Shown: piece by piece, positions 26,875 to 35,335 of the stretch
Layout of the letters: each line of letters opens with the position of its first letter
Numbering within the stretch: position 1 is the first letter of the stretch
Origin: Dichotomicrobium sp964540795
Lineage (GTDB): Bacteria > Pseudomonadota > Alphaproteobacteria > Rhizobiales > Rhodomicrobiaceae
Length of the DNA: 64,000 nucleotides
Direction: 5' to 3'
Assembly: GCA_964540795.1 (NCBI GenBank)
Contig: CAZINX010000008.1
Location: 1-64,000, forward strand
Notes under the pieces: generated by a model
The model's input: only the letters and a program-made list of their open reading frames with translations
What the model was told of the DNA's origin: nothing
The model's database searches: none
Made by a program: the position numbers and the translations under genes

Positions 26875-27522
26875 ATGAAGCTGTTTCGAATTATCGCCGG
26901 CGCTCAGAAAGGTCGCGTGTTCGCGAATCTGGGCGCGCTGGTCGGTCTCTCGGAGGAGGCCACGGCCAAATGCGTGGAATGTCTTGCGCAGCCGCTGGTC
27001 GATGCGCTGGGCCGGCGGACGGGCGACCGCCAGGGCGTGATCGACCTGCTCGATCTGTTCTCCGCGCGCCGCTACGACCGGTTCTTGACGACGACGCAGA
27101 TCTTCGGTCATCCGCGCTCGGCTGCTGAAGGGCAGCGCATTCTCGACTTCCTGCTCGGGGACCGCGAGACGCTGGAGCATATCATCCAGACGCAGCAGGA
27201 GAAGTTCGAGCTGGAGCGCACGACCGTAGAGGCCTTGTTGCCCTACGCTGCGATCATGGTGATGGGCGCGATGGAGCATCGTCTGCGCCAGCCGTTCCTC
27301 GACATCGTCAAGAAGCTGGATGACCCGGAACTGGTGCAGCAAGCTGAACGCAATCCTTTCGTCACGCTGGCCGAACTGCTGCGCACGCGGCTGGGTCCGA
27401 GCCATGAGGAGCCTGCGCAGGCGGAAAAGGCTGCGGGCGGGCCTGGCCTGCAGCGCACCAGCGAGCCGGGCGATCTGATCCACAAGCTGCTGGCAGGAGG
27501 CGGGTCGCAGCACGCGGCTTGA
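26875..27522 (+). CDS. Hypothetical protein, DUF937-like
   Basis: This 215-residue protein has no signal peptide. The N-terminal two thirds are helical with Leu-rich turns (LGALVGLSEEATAKCVECLAQ, ILDFLLGDRETLEHIIQTQQ, VEALLPYAAIMVMGAMEHRL), a pattern like DUF937 proteins, whose function is unknown. The C-terminal 45 residues are Gly/Ala/Glu-rich with a short amphipathic end LIHKLLAGGG. GAAGCGA precedes the ATG. The stop lies 11 bases from the end of the opposing gshA gene. Family assignment is tentative. Confidence 0.65.
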   Translation: MKLFRIIAGAQKGRVFANLGALVGLSEEATAKCVECLAQPLVDALGRRTGDRQGVIDLLDLFSARRYDRFLTTTQIFGHPRSAAEGQRILDFLLGDRETLEHIIQTQQEKFELERTTVEALLPYAAIMVMGAMEHRLRQPFLDIVKKLDDPELVQQAERNPFVTLAELLRTRLGPSHEEPAQAEKAAGGPGLQRTSEPGDLIHKLLAGGGSQHAA

Positions 27523-27533
27523 AGCCGGCGGCG

Positions 27534-28916
27534 TTAATAGGCGATTTCCTCGAACAGGCGGTCGATATCGCCGTTCCATTCGCCGTGATACTTCGCCAGC
27601 AGCCACTCCGCGGGCGTGCGATTTTCGGCGACGATGGATTCCAGCGGCTCCAGATAGCTGGATTCGTCGTTGCCGGCAGGGTCGCGGAATCCACGCGCTT
27701 GTAGCCCGTGGCGGGCGATCGCCAGCATCTCGCGCGACAGCGTGCCGACCGTGTGGCGGCCGACCCGGGCTTTCAGCCCGTGGCGTGGAACCTCGGCGCG
27801 CAGCTCTTCGCGCTGCTCAAAGCTCCACGTCTTCACAAGGTCCCAGGCCGCGTCGAGACTGGTCCGGTCGTACATGAGCCCAACCCACAGCGCAGGCAGG
27901 GCGCAGAGATAGGGATGCGGCCCGCTGTCCGCGCCGCGCATTTCCAGAAATGTCTTGAGACGGACTTCGGGAAACAGCGTGGTCAGATGATCGGACCAGT
28001 CCGCCATCGCCGGGCGCTCTCCGGGCAGCGCGGGCAGGCGGCCGTCCATGAATGCGCGGAACGATTCGCCGGCGACATCGAGCTGCTCGCCGCCGCGCTT
28101 GATGAAATACATCGGCACGTCGAGCGCGTAGTCCACGTACCGCTCGAAGCTCATGCCGTCCTCGAAGGCGAAGGGCAGCATTCCGGTGCGGTCCGGGTCG
28201 GTGTCGCGCCACAGTTCGCTGCGATAGGACAGGAAGCCGTTGGGCTTGCCGTCGGTGAAGGGCGAGTTGGCGAACATCGCGGTGGCCAACGGCTGCAACG
28301 CCAGGCCGACGCGCAGCTTCTTGACCATGTCGGCCTCGCTGGAGAAATCGAGATTGACCTGCACGGTCGCCGAGCGGAACATCATGTCCTGGCCTAGCCG
28401 GCCCACCTTCGGCATGTACGCGCGCATGATCTCGTAGCGCCGCTTCGGCATGACCGGCGTTTCCGCAAGCGTCCACTTGGGCGAGAAGCCGATCGCGACA
28501 AAGCCGACATTCAGCGCATCGGCCACCTCGCGCACTTGCCGCAGATGTGTCGAGACCTCCCGGCACGTCTGGTGGATGTTGGTCAGCGGCGCGCCGGACA
28601 GCTCGAACTGCCCGCCCGGCTCCAGCGTGATGCTGCCGCCATGCTCGCAGCACGGATCCTTGAGCGCGACGACTTTGCCGGCTTCCATGACCGGCTCCCA
28701 GTCGAAACGCTCGGCCACGCCCAGCAGCAGCGCCTGGATGCTGCGTTCGTTCTCGTAGGGGACGGGCCGCAGATCGTCGCGGCGAAAGCCGATCTTTTCG
28801 TGCTCGGTGCCGATGCGCCAGTCCGCCGGGGACTTGCAGCCGGCTTCCAGATACGCGACCAGCTCATCGCGGCTTTCGATCGGCCGCGCGATGGCGTCCT
28901 CGTCGTGAGCCAACAT
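27534..28916 (-). CDS. gshA: Glutamate-cysteine ligase, plant/alphaproteobacterial type
   Basis: This 460-residue enzyme joins glutamate and cysteine in the first step of glutathione synthesis. It belongs to the GCL group shared by plants and alphaproteobacteria: RIGTEHEKIGFRRDDLRPVPYE near the N-terminus (split motif GTEHEKIGF), GGSITLEPGGQFELSGAPL, NVGFVAIGFSPKWTL, MPKRRYEIMRAYMPKVG and FLEMRGADSGPHPYLCALPA. The length is typical. It has its own promoter candidate just upstream and follows rsmE on the same strand. Confidence 0.95.
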   Translation of the reverse strand: MLAHDEDAIARPIESRDELVAYLEAGCKSPADWRIGTEHEKIGFRRDDLRPVPYENERSIQALLLGVAERFDWEPVMEAGKVVALKDPCCEHGGSITLEPGGQFELSGAPLTNIHQTCREVSTHLRQVREVADALNVGFVAIGFSPKWTLAETPVMPKRRYEIMRAYMPKVGRLGQDMMFRSATVQVNLDFSSEADMVKKLRVGLALQPLATAMFANSPFTDGKPNGFLSYRSELWRDTDPDRTGMLPFAFEDGMSFERYVDYALDVPMYFIKRGGEQLDVAGESFRAFMDGRLPALPGERPAMADWSDHLTTLFPEVRLKTFLEMRGADSGPHPYLCALPALWVGLMYDRTSLDAAWDLVKTWSFEQREELRAEVPRHGLKARVGRHTVGTLSREMLAIARHGLQARGFRDPAGNDESSYLEPLESIVAENRTPAEWLLAKYHGEWNGDIDRLFEEIAY

Positions 28917-29038
28917 GGGTGCTGTTCTCCCGGTTGCTTGCTGGCGATGCGGCGACCGCCGTTATTGTTCTTCGTCAGCCCAGCCGACGGCCCTGTGACG
29001 CGCAACGCGCACCCTGAACTTCTGGCGCTCAATTGACC

Positions 29039-29044
29039 ATTATA
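29039..29044 (-). promoter_or_regulatory. Probable -10 element of the gshA promoter
   Basis: A perfect TATAAT on the minus strand lies about 120 bases before gshA and just after the rsmE stop. The hexamer 17 bases upstream (GGCGAT) is a poor -35. A perfect TATAAT is rare in this GC-rich sequence, which supports a real promoter. Confidence 0.4.
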
Positions 29045-29059
29045 CAAGATTGCACCGCC

Positions 29060-29821
29060 TCATCGCCAGTCGCCGAGTAAGGCATTCACCAGCGCGAGCG
29101 CGGCGACGGCGGCGGTGTCGGCGCGCATCACGCGCGGCCCGAGCGAGATCGGCACGGTGAAATCTGCTTCGCGCAGCAGCGTGCGTTCCTCGGCGTTGAA
29201 GCCGCCTTCCGGCCCGACCAGCACCGCCAGCGGGCCGCGCGCGACTGCCGAAAGGGCGGCGATCGGGCTGGCGACCGGCGCAGCCTCATCACAAAAAATT
29301 AATCGCCGCTCCGCCTGCCAGTCAGCGAGAACCTCGCGCAGCGATTGCGGGTGCGCGACCTCCGGCACCCAGAGGATGTTGCACTGCTCCGCCGCCTCAA
29401 TCGCGTTGGCGCGCATCCGCTGCAGGTTGACTCGTTCGGCGACGGTGTAGGCGGTCATAACCGGGCGCAGCGCCGCGACGCCCATCTCGGTTGCCTTCTG
29501 CACCATGTAGTCGAGCCGGGCCTTTTTCAGCGGCGCGAAAAGATATTCGACGTCCGGCGGCGTTTCCTGCGCACGTAGCCGCTCGCGGGCGGCCAGCGTG
29601 CATTTGCCGCGATTCGCCGCCGTAATTTCCGCCAGCCACTCGCCATCGCGCCCGTTGAACATGCGCACCAGCGCGCCGGCACGCAGCCGCAGGACGTTCA
29701 CCAGATAATTCGCCTGGCCCGGCGCGCAGGCGATCTCTGGGCCCGGCGAGAGATCGGCCTCGACGAACAGGCGCGGCGCCTTGGCGATGCGGTTTTCGGT
29801 CTCGGTCGTGCTCACGGTCAT
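29060..29821 (-). CDS. rsmE: 16S rRNA (uracil1498-N3)-methyltransferase
   Basis: This 253-residue SPOUT methyltransferase modifies U1498 of 16S rRNA. An N-terminal PUA-like part (HYLxxVLRL-type, here ANYLVNVLRLRAG) is followed by the knot domain with KKARLDYMVQKATEMGV, AEQCNILWVPEV, VLVGPEGGFNAEE and SLGPRVMRADTAAVAAL. GPEGGF and the LG(P)RVLRAETA-like motif are diagnostic. The gene diverges from ubiA. Confidence 0.96.
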   Translation of the reverse strand: MTVSTTETENRIAKAPRLFVEADLSPGPEIACAPGQANYLVNVLRLRAGALVRMFNGRDGEWLAEITAANRGKCTLAARERLRAQETPPDVEYLFAPLKKARLDYMVQKATEMGVAALRPVMTAYTVAERVNLQRMRANAIEAAEQCNILWVPEVAHPQSLREVLADWQAERRLIFCDEAAPVASPIAALSAVARGPLAVLVGPEGGFNAEERTLLREADFTVPISLGPRVMRADTAAVAALALVNALLGDWR

Positions 29822-29950
29822 CCGGTTGGCGGTTGTTCATGGGGCGCGGCCGCGGGGCTTGCTCAATCGCGCTTGCGAGGCCACTATCCGGCTCATCAAG
29901 GCGCGCTGTTCCGGCCGCTGCAATGTTCAACCTCTGACCGAGCCAGCCTG

Positions 29951-30886
29951 ATGACGCAAGCGGAGACCGAATCCGTCGCCGATGCCCCGCGCGGCAACTG
30001 GGTCGATACCTGGGCCCCCGCGCCGTGGCGGCCCTATCTGCGGATGATTCGCGCTGATCGCCCGATTGGCACATGGCTGCTGTTGTGGCCGTGCTGGTGG
30101 TCGACGGCGCTTGCGGCCGTCGCGGCGGGCGATTCCGTGCCGAACCCGTGGTATCTCGCGCTGTTCGCCATCGGCGCGTTCGTCATGCGCGGGGCGGGCT
30201 GCGTCTACAATGATATCGTCGATAAGGACGTTGACGCCGCCGTAGCGCGGACGCGCTCGCGCCCGCTGCCGAGCGGTCAGGTGAGCGAGACGGCGGCCAA
30301 GATCTTCATGTTGGCGCTGTCCTTCACCGGCTTTCTGGTGCTCATCCAGTTCAACCCCTTCACCATCGCGCTGGGCATCGCTTCGCTCGGCATTGTCGCG
30401 GTCTACCCGTTCATGAAGCGTATTACGCACTGGCCGCAAGCCGTGCTGGGGCTGGCGTTTTCCTGGGGCGCGCTGATGGGCTGGGCGGCGGTGTTCGGCC
30501 GGCTCGACCTCGCGCCGGTTCTGCTCTACGTGGCTTGCATGGCGTGGACCGTCGGCTACGACACGATCTACGCGCATCAGGACAAGGAAGACGACGCGCT
30601 GATCGGCCTGAAATCGACGGCGCTGAAGTTCGGCGAGCGGACCAAACCCTGGATGGTGCTGTTCTACGGCGCGGCGCTTGCGGGAATCGCGGCGGCGGGG
30701 CTGCTGGCCGGAGCCGGGCTGGTGTTCCTCTCGGGCCTTGCGGTCGGCGCGGCGCATCTGGGCTGGCAGATCGCGACGCTGGATGTGAACGATCCCGATA
30801 ACTGCCTGAAGCGGTTCCGGTCGAACCGGGACTTCGGCGCGATCATCTTCGTCGCGCTGGTGGCCGAGGCCGCGCTGCGCCTGTGA
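29951..30886 (+). CDS. ubiA: 4-hydroxybenzoate polyprenyltransferase
   Basis: This 311-residue integral membrane prenyltransferase attaches the polyprenyl tail to 4-hydroxybenzoate in ubiquinone synthesis. The two Asp-rich motifs that bind Mg-diphosphate are intact: NDIVDKDVD at 87-95 and YDTIYAHQDKEDD at 203-215, with RSRPLPSG between them. About eight to nine hydrophobic segments follow. The ATG at 29951 starts MTQAETES; a longer frame from 29873 overlaps the divergent control region. A cysQ-like gene follows after 40 bases. Confidence 0.95.
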   Translation: MTQAETESVADAPRGNWVDTWAPAPWRPYLRMIRADRPIGTWLLLWPCWWSTALAAVAAGDSVPNPWYLALFAIGAFVMRGAGCVYNDIVDKDVDAAVARTRSRPLPSGQVSETAAKIFMLALSFTGFLVLIQFNPFTIALGIASLGIVAVYPFMKRITHWPQAVLGLAFSWGALMGWAAVFGRLDLAPVLLYVACMAWTVGYDTIYAHQDKEDDALIGLKSTALKFGERTKPWMVLFYGAALAGIAAAGLLAGAGLVFLSGLAVGAAHLGWQIATLDVNDPDNCLKRFRSNRDFGAIIFVALVAEAALRL

Positions 30887-30926
30887 GCTCGCGCAGCGCT
30901 TGAGCGCGAAGGACGACCTTTCAGCG

Positions 30927-31739
30927 ATGACCACCTCAAGCAAAGCGCGCGACAGCGGCCTGCCCGATCTTTCCGATGACTATGACCTGCTGCGTACTGC
31001 GGTCTGCGACGCGGGCGCGACGGCGCTCACGTATTTCCGCCGCAAGACACCAGTTTATCGGAAGGGCGACGGCAGCGAGGTGACGGATGCCGACCTTGCC
31101 GTCGACGCGCAGTTGCACGCCGAACTGCGCACGCCCCGGCCCGGCTACGGCTGGCTGTCGGAAGAAACCCTTGATTCGCCGGAACGGCTGACGGCGGGAC
31201 GCATTTGGATCGTGGACCCCATCGACGGGACCACGGCGTTCATTCAGGACCGGGAGCAGTGGGTGATATCCGCCGCGCTTGTGGAAGACGGCGAGCCGGT
31301 CGCGGCGGCCGTCTACAATCCCGCGCGGGACGAATTTTTCACCGCCTGCAAGGGGCGCGGCGCGGAATTCAACGGCGCCCCGGCGCGGGTGTCTCCGCAG
31401 AGCGACCTGCATGGCGCGCTGATTCTGGCCCCCAGGGGCGTCGCCAAGCGCGCCGGCTGGCACGAGCCGGGCGAACCGGAGGTCCGCACAACCTTTGTCT
31501 ATTCGATCGCCTACCGCATGTGCCTTGTCGGCGCGGGCCAGGCAGACGGCCTCATCGCCAAGGGCCGCAAGAGCGAATGGGACGTTGCGGCGGGCGCGCT
31601 GATCGTGCAAGAAGCAGGCGGGCGGGTGACATCCACCGACGGAGCGCGGTACCGCTTCAACAAGCGCGAACCCGTTTTCGACGGGACGATTGCCGGCCCG
31701 CCAGGAATTCACGACAAGCTGTTGGCCGCCGTTCGATGA
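30927..31739 (+). CDS. Inositol monophosphatase family / CysQ-like 3'(2'),5'-bisphosphate nucleotidase
   Basis: This 270-residue Mg-dependent phosphatase of the IMPase superfamily carries TDADLAVD (53-60), SEE with E80, DPIDGT (97-102) and WDVAAGALIVQEAGG near the end, which supply the metal ligands. CysQ proteins degrade PAP from sulfate assimilation. In alphaproteobacteria this gene often lies by the Kdo transferase locus, as here. ATG 30927 is taken as the start; a TTG nine codons earlier is also open. CysQ and inositol phosphatase cannot be separated by eye. Confidence 0.82.
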   Translation: MTTSSKARDSGLPDLSDDYDLLRTAVCDAGATALTYFRRKTPVYRKGDGSEVTDADLAVDAQLHAELRTPRPGYGWLSEETLDSPERLTAGRIWIVDPIDGTTAFIQDREQWVISAALVEDGEPVAAAVYNPARDEFFTACKGRGAEFNGAPARVSPQSDLHGALILAPRGVAKRAGWHEPGEPEVRTTFVYSIAYRMCLVGAGQADGLIAKGRKSEWDVAAGALIVQEAGGRVTSTDGARYRFNKREPVFDGTIAGPPGIHDKLLAAVR

Positions 31740-31773
31740 ACCGGCGGGACGAAACGCGGAGTGATCTGACGCC

Positions 31774-32037
31774 ATGCCGGAGCAGGAGAAAGAGCACCCG
31801 AAGAAGCAGCTGCTTCACCTCGTTTTTGGCGGCGAGTTGAAATCTCTCGACAGTGTCGAGTTCAAGGACGTTTCTGAACTCCATATCGTCGGGATGTACC
31901 CGAACTACGCGCAGGCTTATGATGCCTGGAAGGACGCTGCCCAGCGGACGGTCGATGATGCCCATATGCGGTACTTTATCGTTCATATCCACCGGCTTCT
32001 CGACCCCGAAAGCGGCAAGGTTTCCGAGGCCGATTGA
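31774..32037 (+). CDS. DUF4170 domain protein
   Basis: This 87-residue protein matches the small alphaproteobacterial DUF4170 family: LLHLVFGGELKSL, EFKDVSELHIVGMYPNY, AYDAWKDAAQRTVDDAHMRY and FIVHIHRLLDPE. It is cytoplasmic and of unknown function. It is characteristically placed just before the Kdo transferase gene, suggesting a link to lipopolysaccharide synthesis. The stop is 50 bases before the next ATG, within one apparent operon from ubiA to lpxK. Confidence 0.88.
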   Translation: MPEQEKEHPKKQLLHLVFGGELKSLDSVEFKDVSELHIVGMYPNYAQAYDAWKDAAQRTVDDAHMRYFIVHIHRLLDPESGKVSEAD

Positions 32038-32087
32038 GGGACAAGCGCCCGCTGCGCCTGCAAGGCAGCGACCATCGTGAGTGTTTC

Positions 32088-34199
32088 ATGGCGAAACGCC
32101 GCTCTACACCGCTTGCTGTGAAGAAAGCTTTTGGCTGGCTCGCCGCGCGCTATATCGCGCTTGTGCGCGACACGTCGAAAGTCACGCGCGTGCCGGAGGA
32201 CATGGAGCGGCGGATCGACGAGTTGGCCCCCGCCATTTTCACGACCTGGCACGGTCAATTCCTGATGTCGGCGACCATGAAGCCGGCGCATCAACCAGCG
32301 AAGATGATGATCGCGCGCCATCACGATGCGGAGGTGATCGCGCAGGCGGTGCGCTATTTCAACATCGAGCTGATCCGCGGCGCGGGCGCGGCCGGACGCC
32401 GGAAGGATCGCGGCGGCGCGACCGCTTTCCGGGCGGCTTTGAGCAGCCTGCGGGACGGCGTGAATGTGGCGATGACCGCCGACGTGCCGCCCGGCCCCGC
32501 GCGCAAGGCAGGGACCGGCGTTGTGGCGCTGGCGAGCGCGTCGGGCCGCCCGATCATCCCGATGGGGTTCGCCACACGCCGCAACTTCGCCTTCAGGAGC
32601 TGGAGCCGGTTCACCCTCAACCTGCCATTCTCCAGGTTCGCGATGGTCATGGGCGAGCCGTTGCGCGTTCCAGCGGACGCGGATGATGACCAGTTGGAGA
32701 GCAGCCGTCAGAGCCTGGAAAAGCGCATCAATGCGGTCACGCGCAGGGCTTATGGGCTGGCGGGCGGCAATGCGCATCTGGCCGAGCCTGTGAGCGCCGC
32801 GAACCCGGAAACGCCCGGCCTCATGCTTCGGAGCTACCGGCTTCTGACCCGCGTGGCGCGCCCGGCCGCCGGGCTGCTGCTGCGCCGCCGGGTGGCGAAG
32901 GGCAAGGAGATCGGCGAGCGGCTCGGCGAGCGCTTTGGGAGGCCGGGGCGCTCGCGTCCAGAAGGCCGGGTGTGGTGGTTCCACGCCGCAAGCGTGGGCG
33001 AGACGAACGCGATCCTGCCGCTCATGCATGTACTGCGCGAGCGTTACCCGGACATCCGTTTCGTGCTGACGACCTTCACCGTCACCTCGGCGCGCATCGC
33101 CAGCAGCCGGCTGCCCGAGGGCGCGGTGCATCAATTCGCGCCGCTGGATACGCCGCAGTTCGTCCGGCGCTTCCTCGATTACTGGCAGCCGGAGCTTGCG
33201 CTTTTCACCGAGTCGGAGATCTGGCCCAATCTGATTATGGAAACCCATGCGCGCGGCGTTCCGATGGTGCTGGTCAATGCGCGCATGTCGCCGCGCTCGT
33301 TCAAGCGCTGGCGCAAGCAGCCCGGGATGAGCCGGCCGCTGTTCTCGCGCTTCGACATGGTGCTGGCGCAGGACCAGACGCTTGCGCGCCGGTTCATGCA
33401 GTGCGGCGCGCATACCGTCCACACGCTTGGCAACCTCAAGGCCGATGCGCCCGCGCCGCCGGTCGACGAGAGCTTGCAGCTTGAACTCGCCGCGACTTTG
33501 GCGGACCGGCCGATCTTTCTTGCGGCCAGCACGCATCCCGGCGAGGACGAGATCGTGGCGGAGGCCGCGGAGCTTCTGCGCGAGCGCATCCCGGCGCTGC
33601 TGACGGTCATCGTCCCGCGCCATCCCGAACGCGGGGCGGCGATCCTGGATATGGCGAAGCATCGGGGCCTTGCGGCGGCGCGACGCTCACGCATTCCGCT
33701 GCCGGGCGCGGACACCGAACTGTTCATCTCCGACACGCTTGGCGAGTTGGGCACCTGGTATGCCGTTTCGCCGTTGGCGCTGATCGGCGGGTCGCTGGTG
33801 CCGCATGGCGGGCAGAACCCGATCGAGGCGGTGAAGCTGGACACCGGCGTCATCACCGGCCCGCACCACGCGAATTTCGCCCAGAGCTTCGAGGCGCTCG
33901 TGAAGGCGGGCGGCTGCCGCAAGGTCGCAAGCGCGCGAGAACTTGCCGATACGGTGGCGGAACTGATGGACCAACCGGAGGCGCTGGAAGAGATGCGCGC
34001 TGCCGCCTTGGCTGCCGCCTCGGAATTGCAGGGCGCGCTGGAGCGCACGCTGGCCGCGCTGGCGCCTTACGCCGAAGGCAAGGCGAGCCGCCCGGCGCAG
34101 CGCATCCTGCCGAGCGAGGCGATTGCCGCCGCGTCCGGGATCGCGACCGGCGAGGCCGCGGCGTCGGAGGCCCAGGCGGACACGCGCCATGCCTCGTGA
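32088..34199 (+). CDS. waaA: Fusion of DUF374 acyltransferase-like domain and Kdo transferase (WaaA)
   Basis: This 703-residue protein combines two parts normally encoded by neighbouring genes. Residues 1 to about 230 form a DUF374 domain (lysophospholipid acyltransferase-like; FTTWHGQFLM, RGAGAAGRRKDRGGATAF, VNVAMTADVPPGPARKAG). Residues about 245-670 form the Kdo transferase, which adds Kdo to lipid A precursor from CMP-Kdo (WWFHAASVGETNAILPLM, LVNARMSPRSFKRW, GGSLVPHGGQNPIEA). A polar linker (about 222-248) joins them, and no stop or restart lies between. ATG 32088 is chosen; a TTG overlapping the DUF4170 stop is also in frame. The tail after 670 is Ala-rich. It overlaps lpxK by 11 bases. 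Confidence 0.92.
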   Translation: MAKRRSTPLAVKKAFGWLAARYIALVRDTSKVTRVPEDMERRIDELAPAIFTTWHGQFLMSATMKPAHQPAKMMIARHHDAEVIAQAVRYFNIELIRGAGAAGRRKDRGGATAFRAALSSLRDGVNVAMTADVPPGPARKAGTGVVALASASGRPIIPMGFATRRNFAFRSWSRFTLNLPFSRFAMVMGEPLRVPADADDDQLESSRQSLEKRINAVTRRAYGLAGGNAHLAEPVSAANPETPGLMLRSYRLLTRVARPAAGLLLRRRVAKGKEIGERLGERFGRPGRSRPEGRVWWFHAASVGETNAILPLMHVLRERYPDIRFVLTTFTVTSARIASSRLPEGAVHQFAPLDTPQFVRRFLDYWQPELALFTESEIWPNLIMETHARGVPMVLVNARMSPRSFKRWRKQPGMSRPLFSRFDMVLAQDQTLARRFMQCGAHTVHTLGNLKADAPAPPVDESLQLELAATLADRPIFLAASTHPGEDEIVAEAAELLRERIPALLTVIVPRHPERGAAILDMAKHRGLAAARRSRIPLPGADTELFISDTLGELGTWYAVSPLALIGGSLVPHGGQNPIEAVKLDTGVITGPHHANFAQSFEALVKAGGCRKVASARELADTVAELMDQPEALEEMRAAALAAASELQGALERTLAALAPYAEGKASRPAQRILPSEAIAAASGIATGEAAASEAQADTRHAS

Positions 34200-35211
34200 T
34201 GCGCCGGGCTGGTGGTCGGATGACCGACCGCCCTCTGCGCGCGACCGGCTGGCCAAAGCAGCGCTGACCCCTTTCTCATGGCTCTACGGCGCGATCACCC
34301 CGCTGCGCTTTGCGCTGGCGCGGCCCTGTCGCGCGCGAATTCCGGTCATCTGCATCGGCAACTTCACCGCCGGCGGCGCGGGCAAGACCCCGACGGCCAT
34401 CAAGATCGCCGAAATGCTGCAGGACATGGAGGTCTATCCGACCTTCCTGAGCCGGGGCTATGGCGGCGCGCGCACGGGTCCGTATCTGGTCAACCCGGAC
34501 CGGGACCACGCCGGGGCGGTGGGCGATGAGCCGCTGCTGCTGGCGCGCCATGCGCCAACGGTGATCTCGCGCAACCGCAAGGCGGGCGCGGCGATGATCG
34601 AGCGCCAGCAGGCCGGCGCGATCGTCATGGACGACGGCTTCCAGAACCCGCAGCTCGCCAAGGATTTCTCGCTGGTCGTTGTAGACGCGGCGGTTGGGAT
34701 CGGCAACGGTGCGGTGATCCCCGCCGGGCCGCTGCGCGCGCCGCTCGGCTTTCAGGTGCGGCGGGCGGATGCGCTGCTGCTGATCGGCGAGGGCGAAGCC
34801 GGTGAGGCGCTGGCGCGTCGTTGGGAACTGCCGGTTTTGCACGGGCGGCTTGTGGCGGATGCCGACACGCGCTGGCTCGAAGCCGGGCCGGTAATCGCGT
34901 ATTCGGGTATCGGCCGGCCGGCCAAGTTCTTCGACACGCTGGAGCGGCTCGGCGCGCGTATCGCGGCGCGCTACGCCTTTCCTGACCACCACGACTACAC
35001 GCCCGAGGACGCCGCCAAGCTGCTCACCCACGCGCAGCAGGCGAACGCGCGGCTGGTGACGACGCAAAAGGACTGGGTACGGATGCGCGAGGGGCGCACC
35101 CCCGTTGGCGCGCTCAAGGCGGCATCGCATATCCTTCCCATACGGCTGGCGCTGGATGCGGACGGCGAGGACTGGCTGCGCCGCAAGCTCGGCAATGTCG
35201 CCGGCGAGTAG
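34189..35211 (+). CDS. lpxK: Tetraacyldisaccharide 4'-kinase
   Basis: This 340-residue inner-membrane kinase phosphorylates the 4' position of the lipid A disaccharide precursor. It shows an N-terminal hydrophobic helix (LTPFSWLYGAITPLRFAL), the P-loop FTAGGAGKTPTA (59-70), FLSRGYGG, DDGFQNPQL and the later IGRPAKFFDTL. The start overlaps the end of waaA by 11 bases in a different frame, so translation is coupled. This completes the envelope cluster. Confidence 0.95.
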   Translation: MPRDAPGWWSDDRPPSARDRLAKAALTPFSWLYGAITPLRFALARPCRARIPVICIGNFTAGGAGKTPTAIKIAEMLQDMEVYPTFLSRGYGGARTGPYLVNPDRDHAGAVGDEPLLLARHAPTVISRNRKAGAAMIERQQAGAIVMDDGFQNPQLAKDFSLVVVDAAVGIGNGAVIPAGPLRAPLGFQVRRADALLLIGEGEAGEALARRWELPVLHGRLVADADTRWLEAGPVIAYSGIGRPAKFFDTLERLGARIAARYAFPDHHDYTPEDAAKLLTHAQQANARLVTTQKDWVRMREGRTPVGALKAASHILPIRLALDADGEDWLRRKLGNVAGE

Positions 35212-35335
35212 CGCTGCGCGCACAGCGGAAAACCCCCGGCAAGCGGGTGGATTGTTCTGCGCGCGGCTGATACAACGCGCGCAAACGACGCGCTCATTTA
35301 TCACGAAAACTCGCACGTAAAGAGCCACCAGGACG

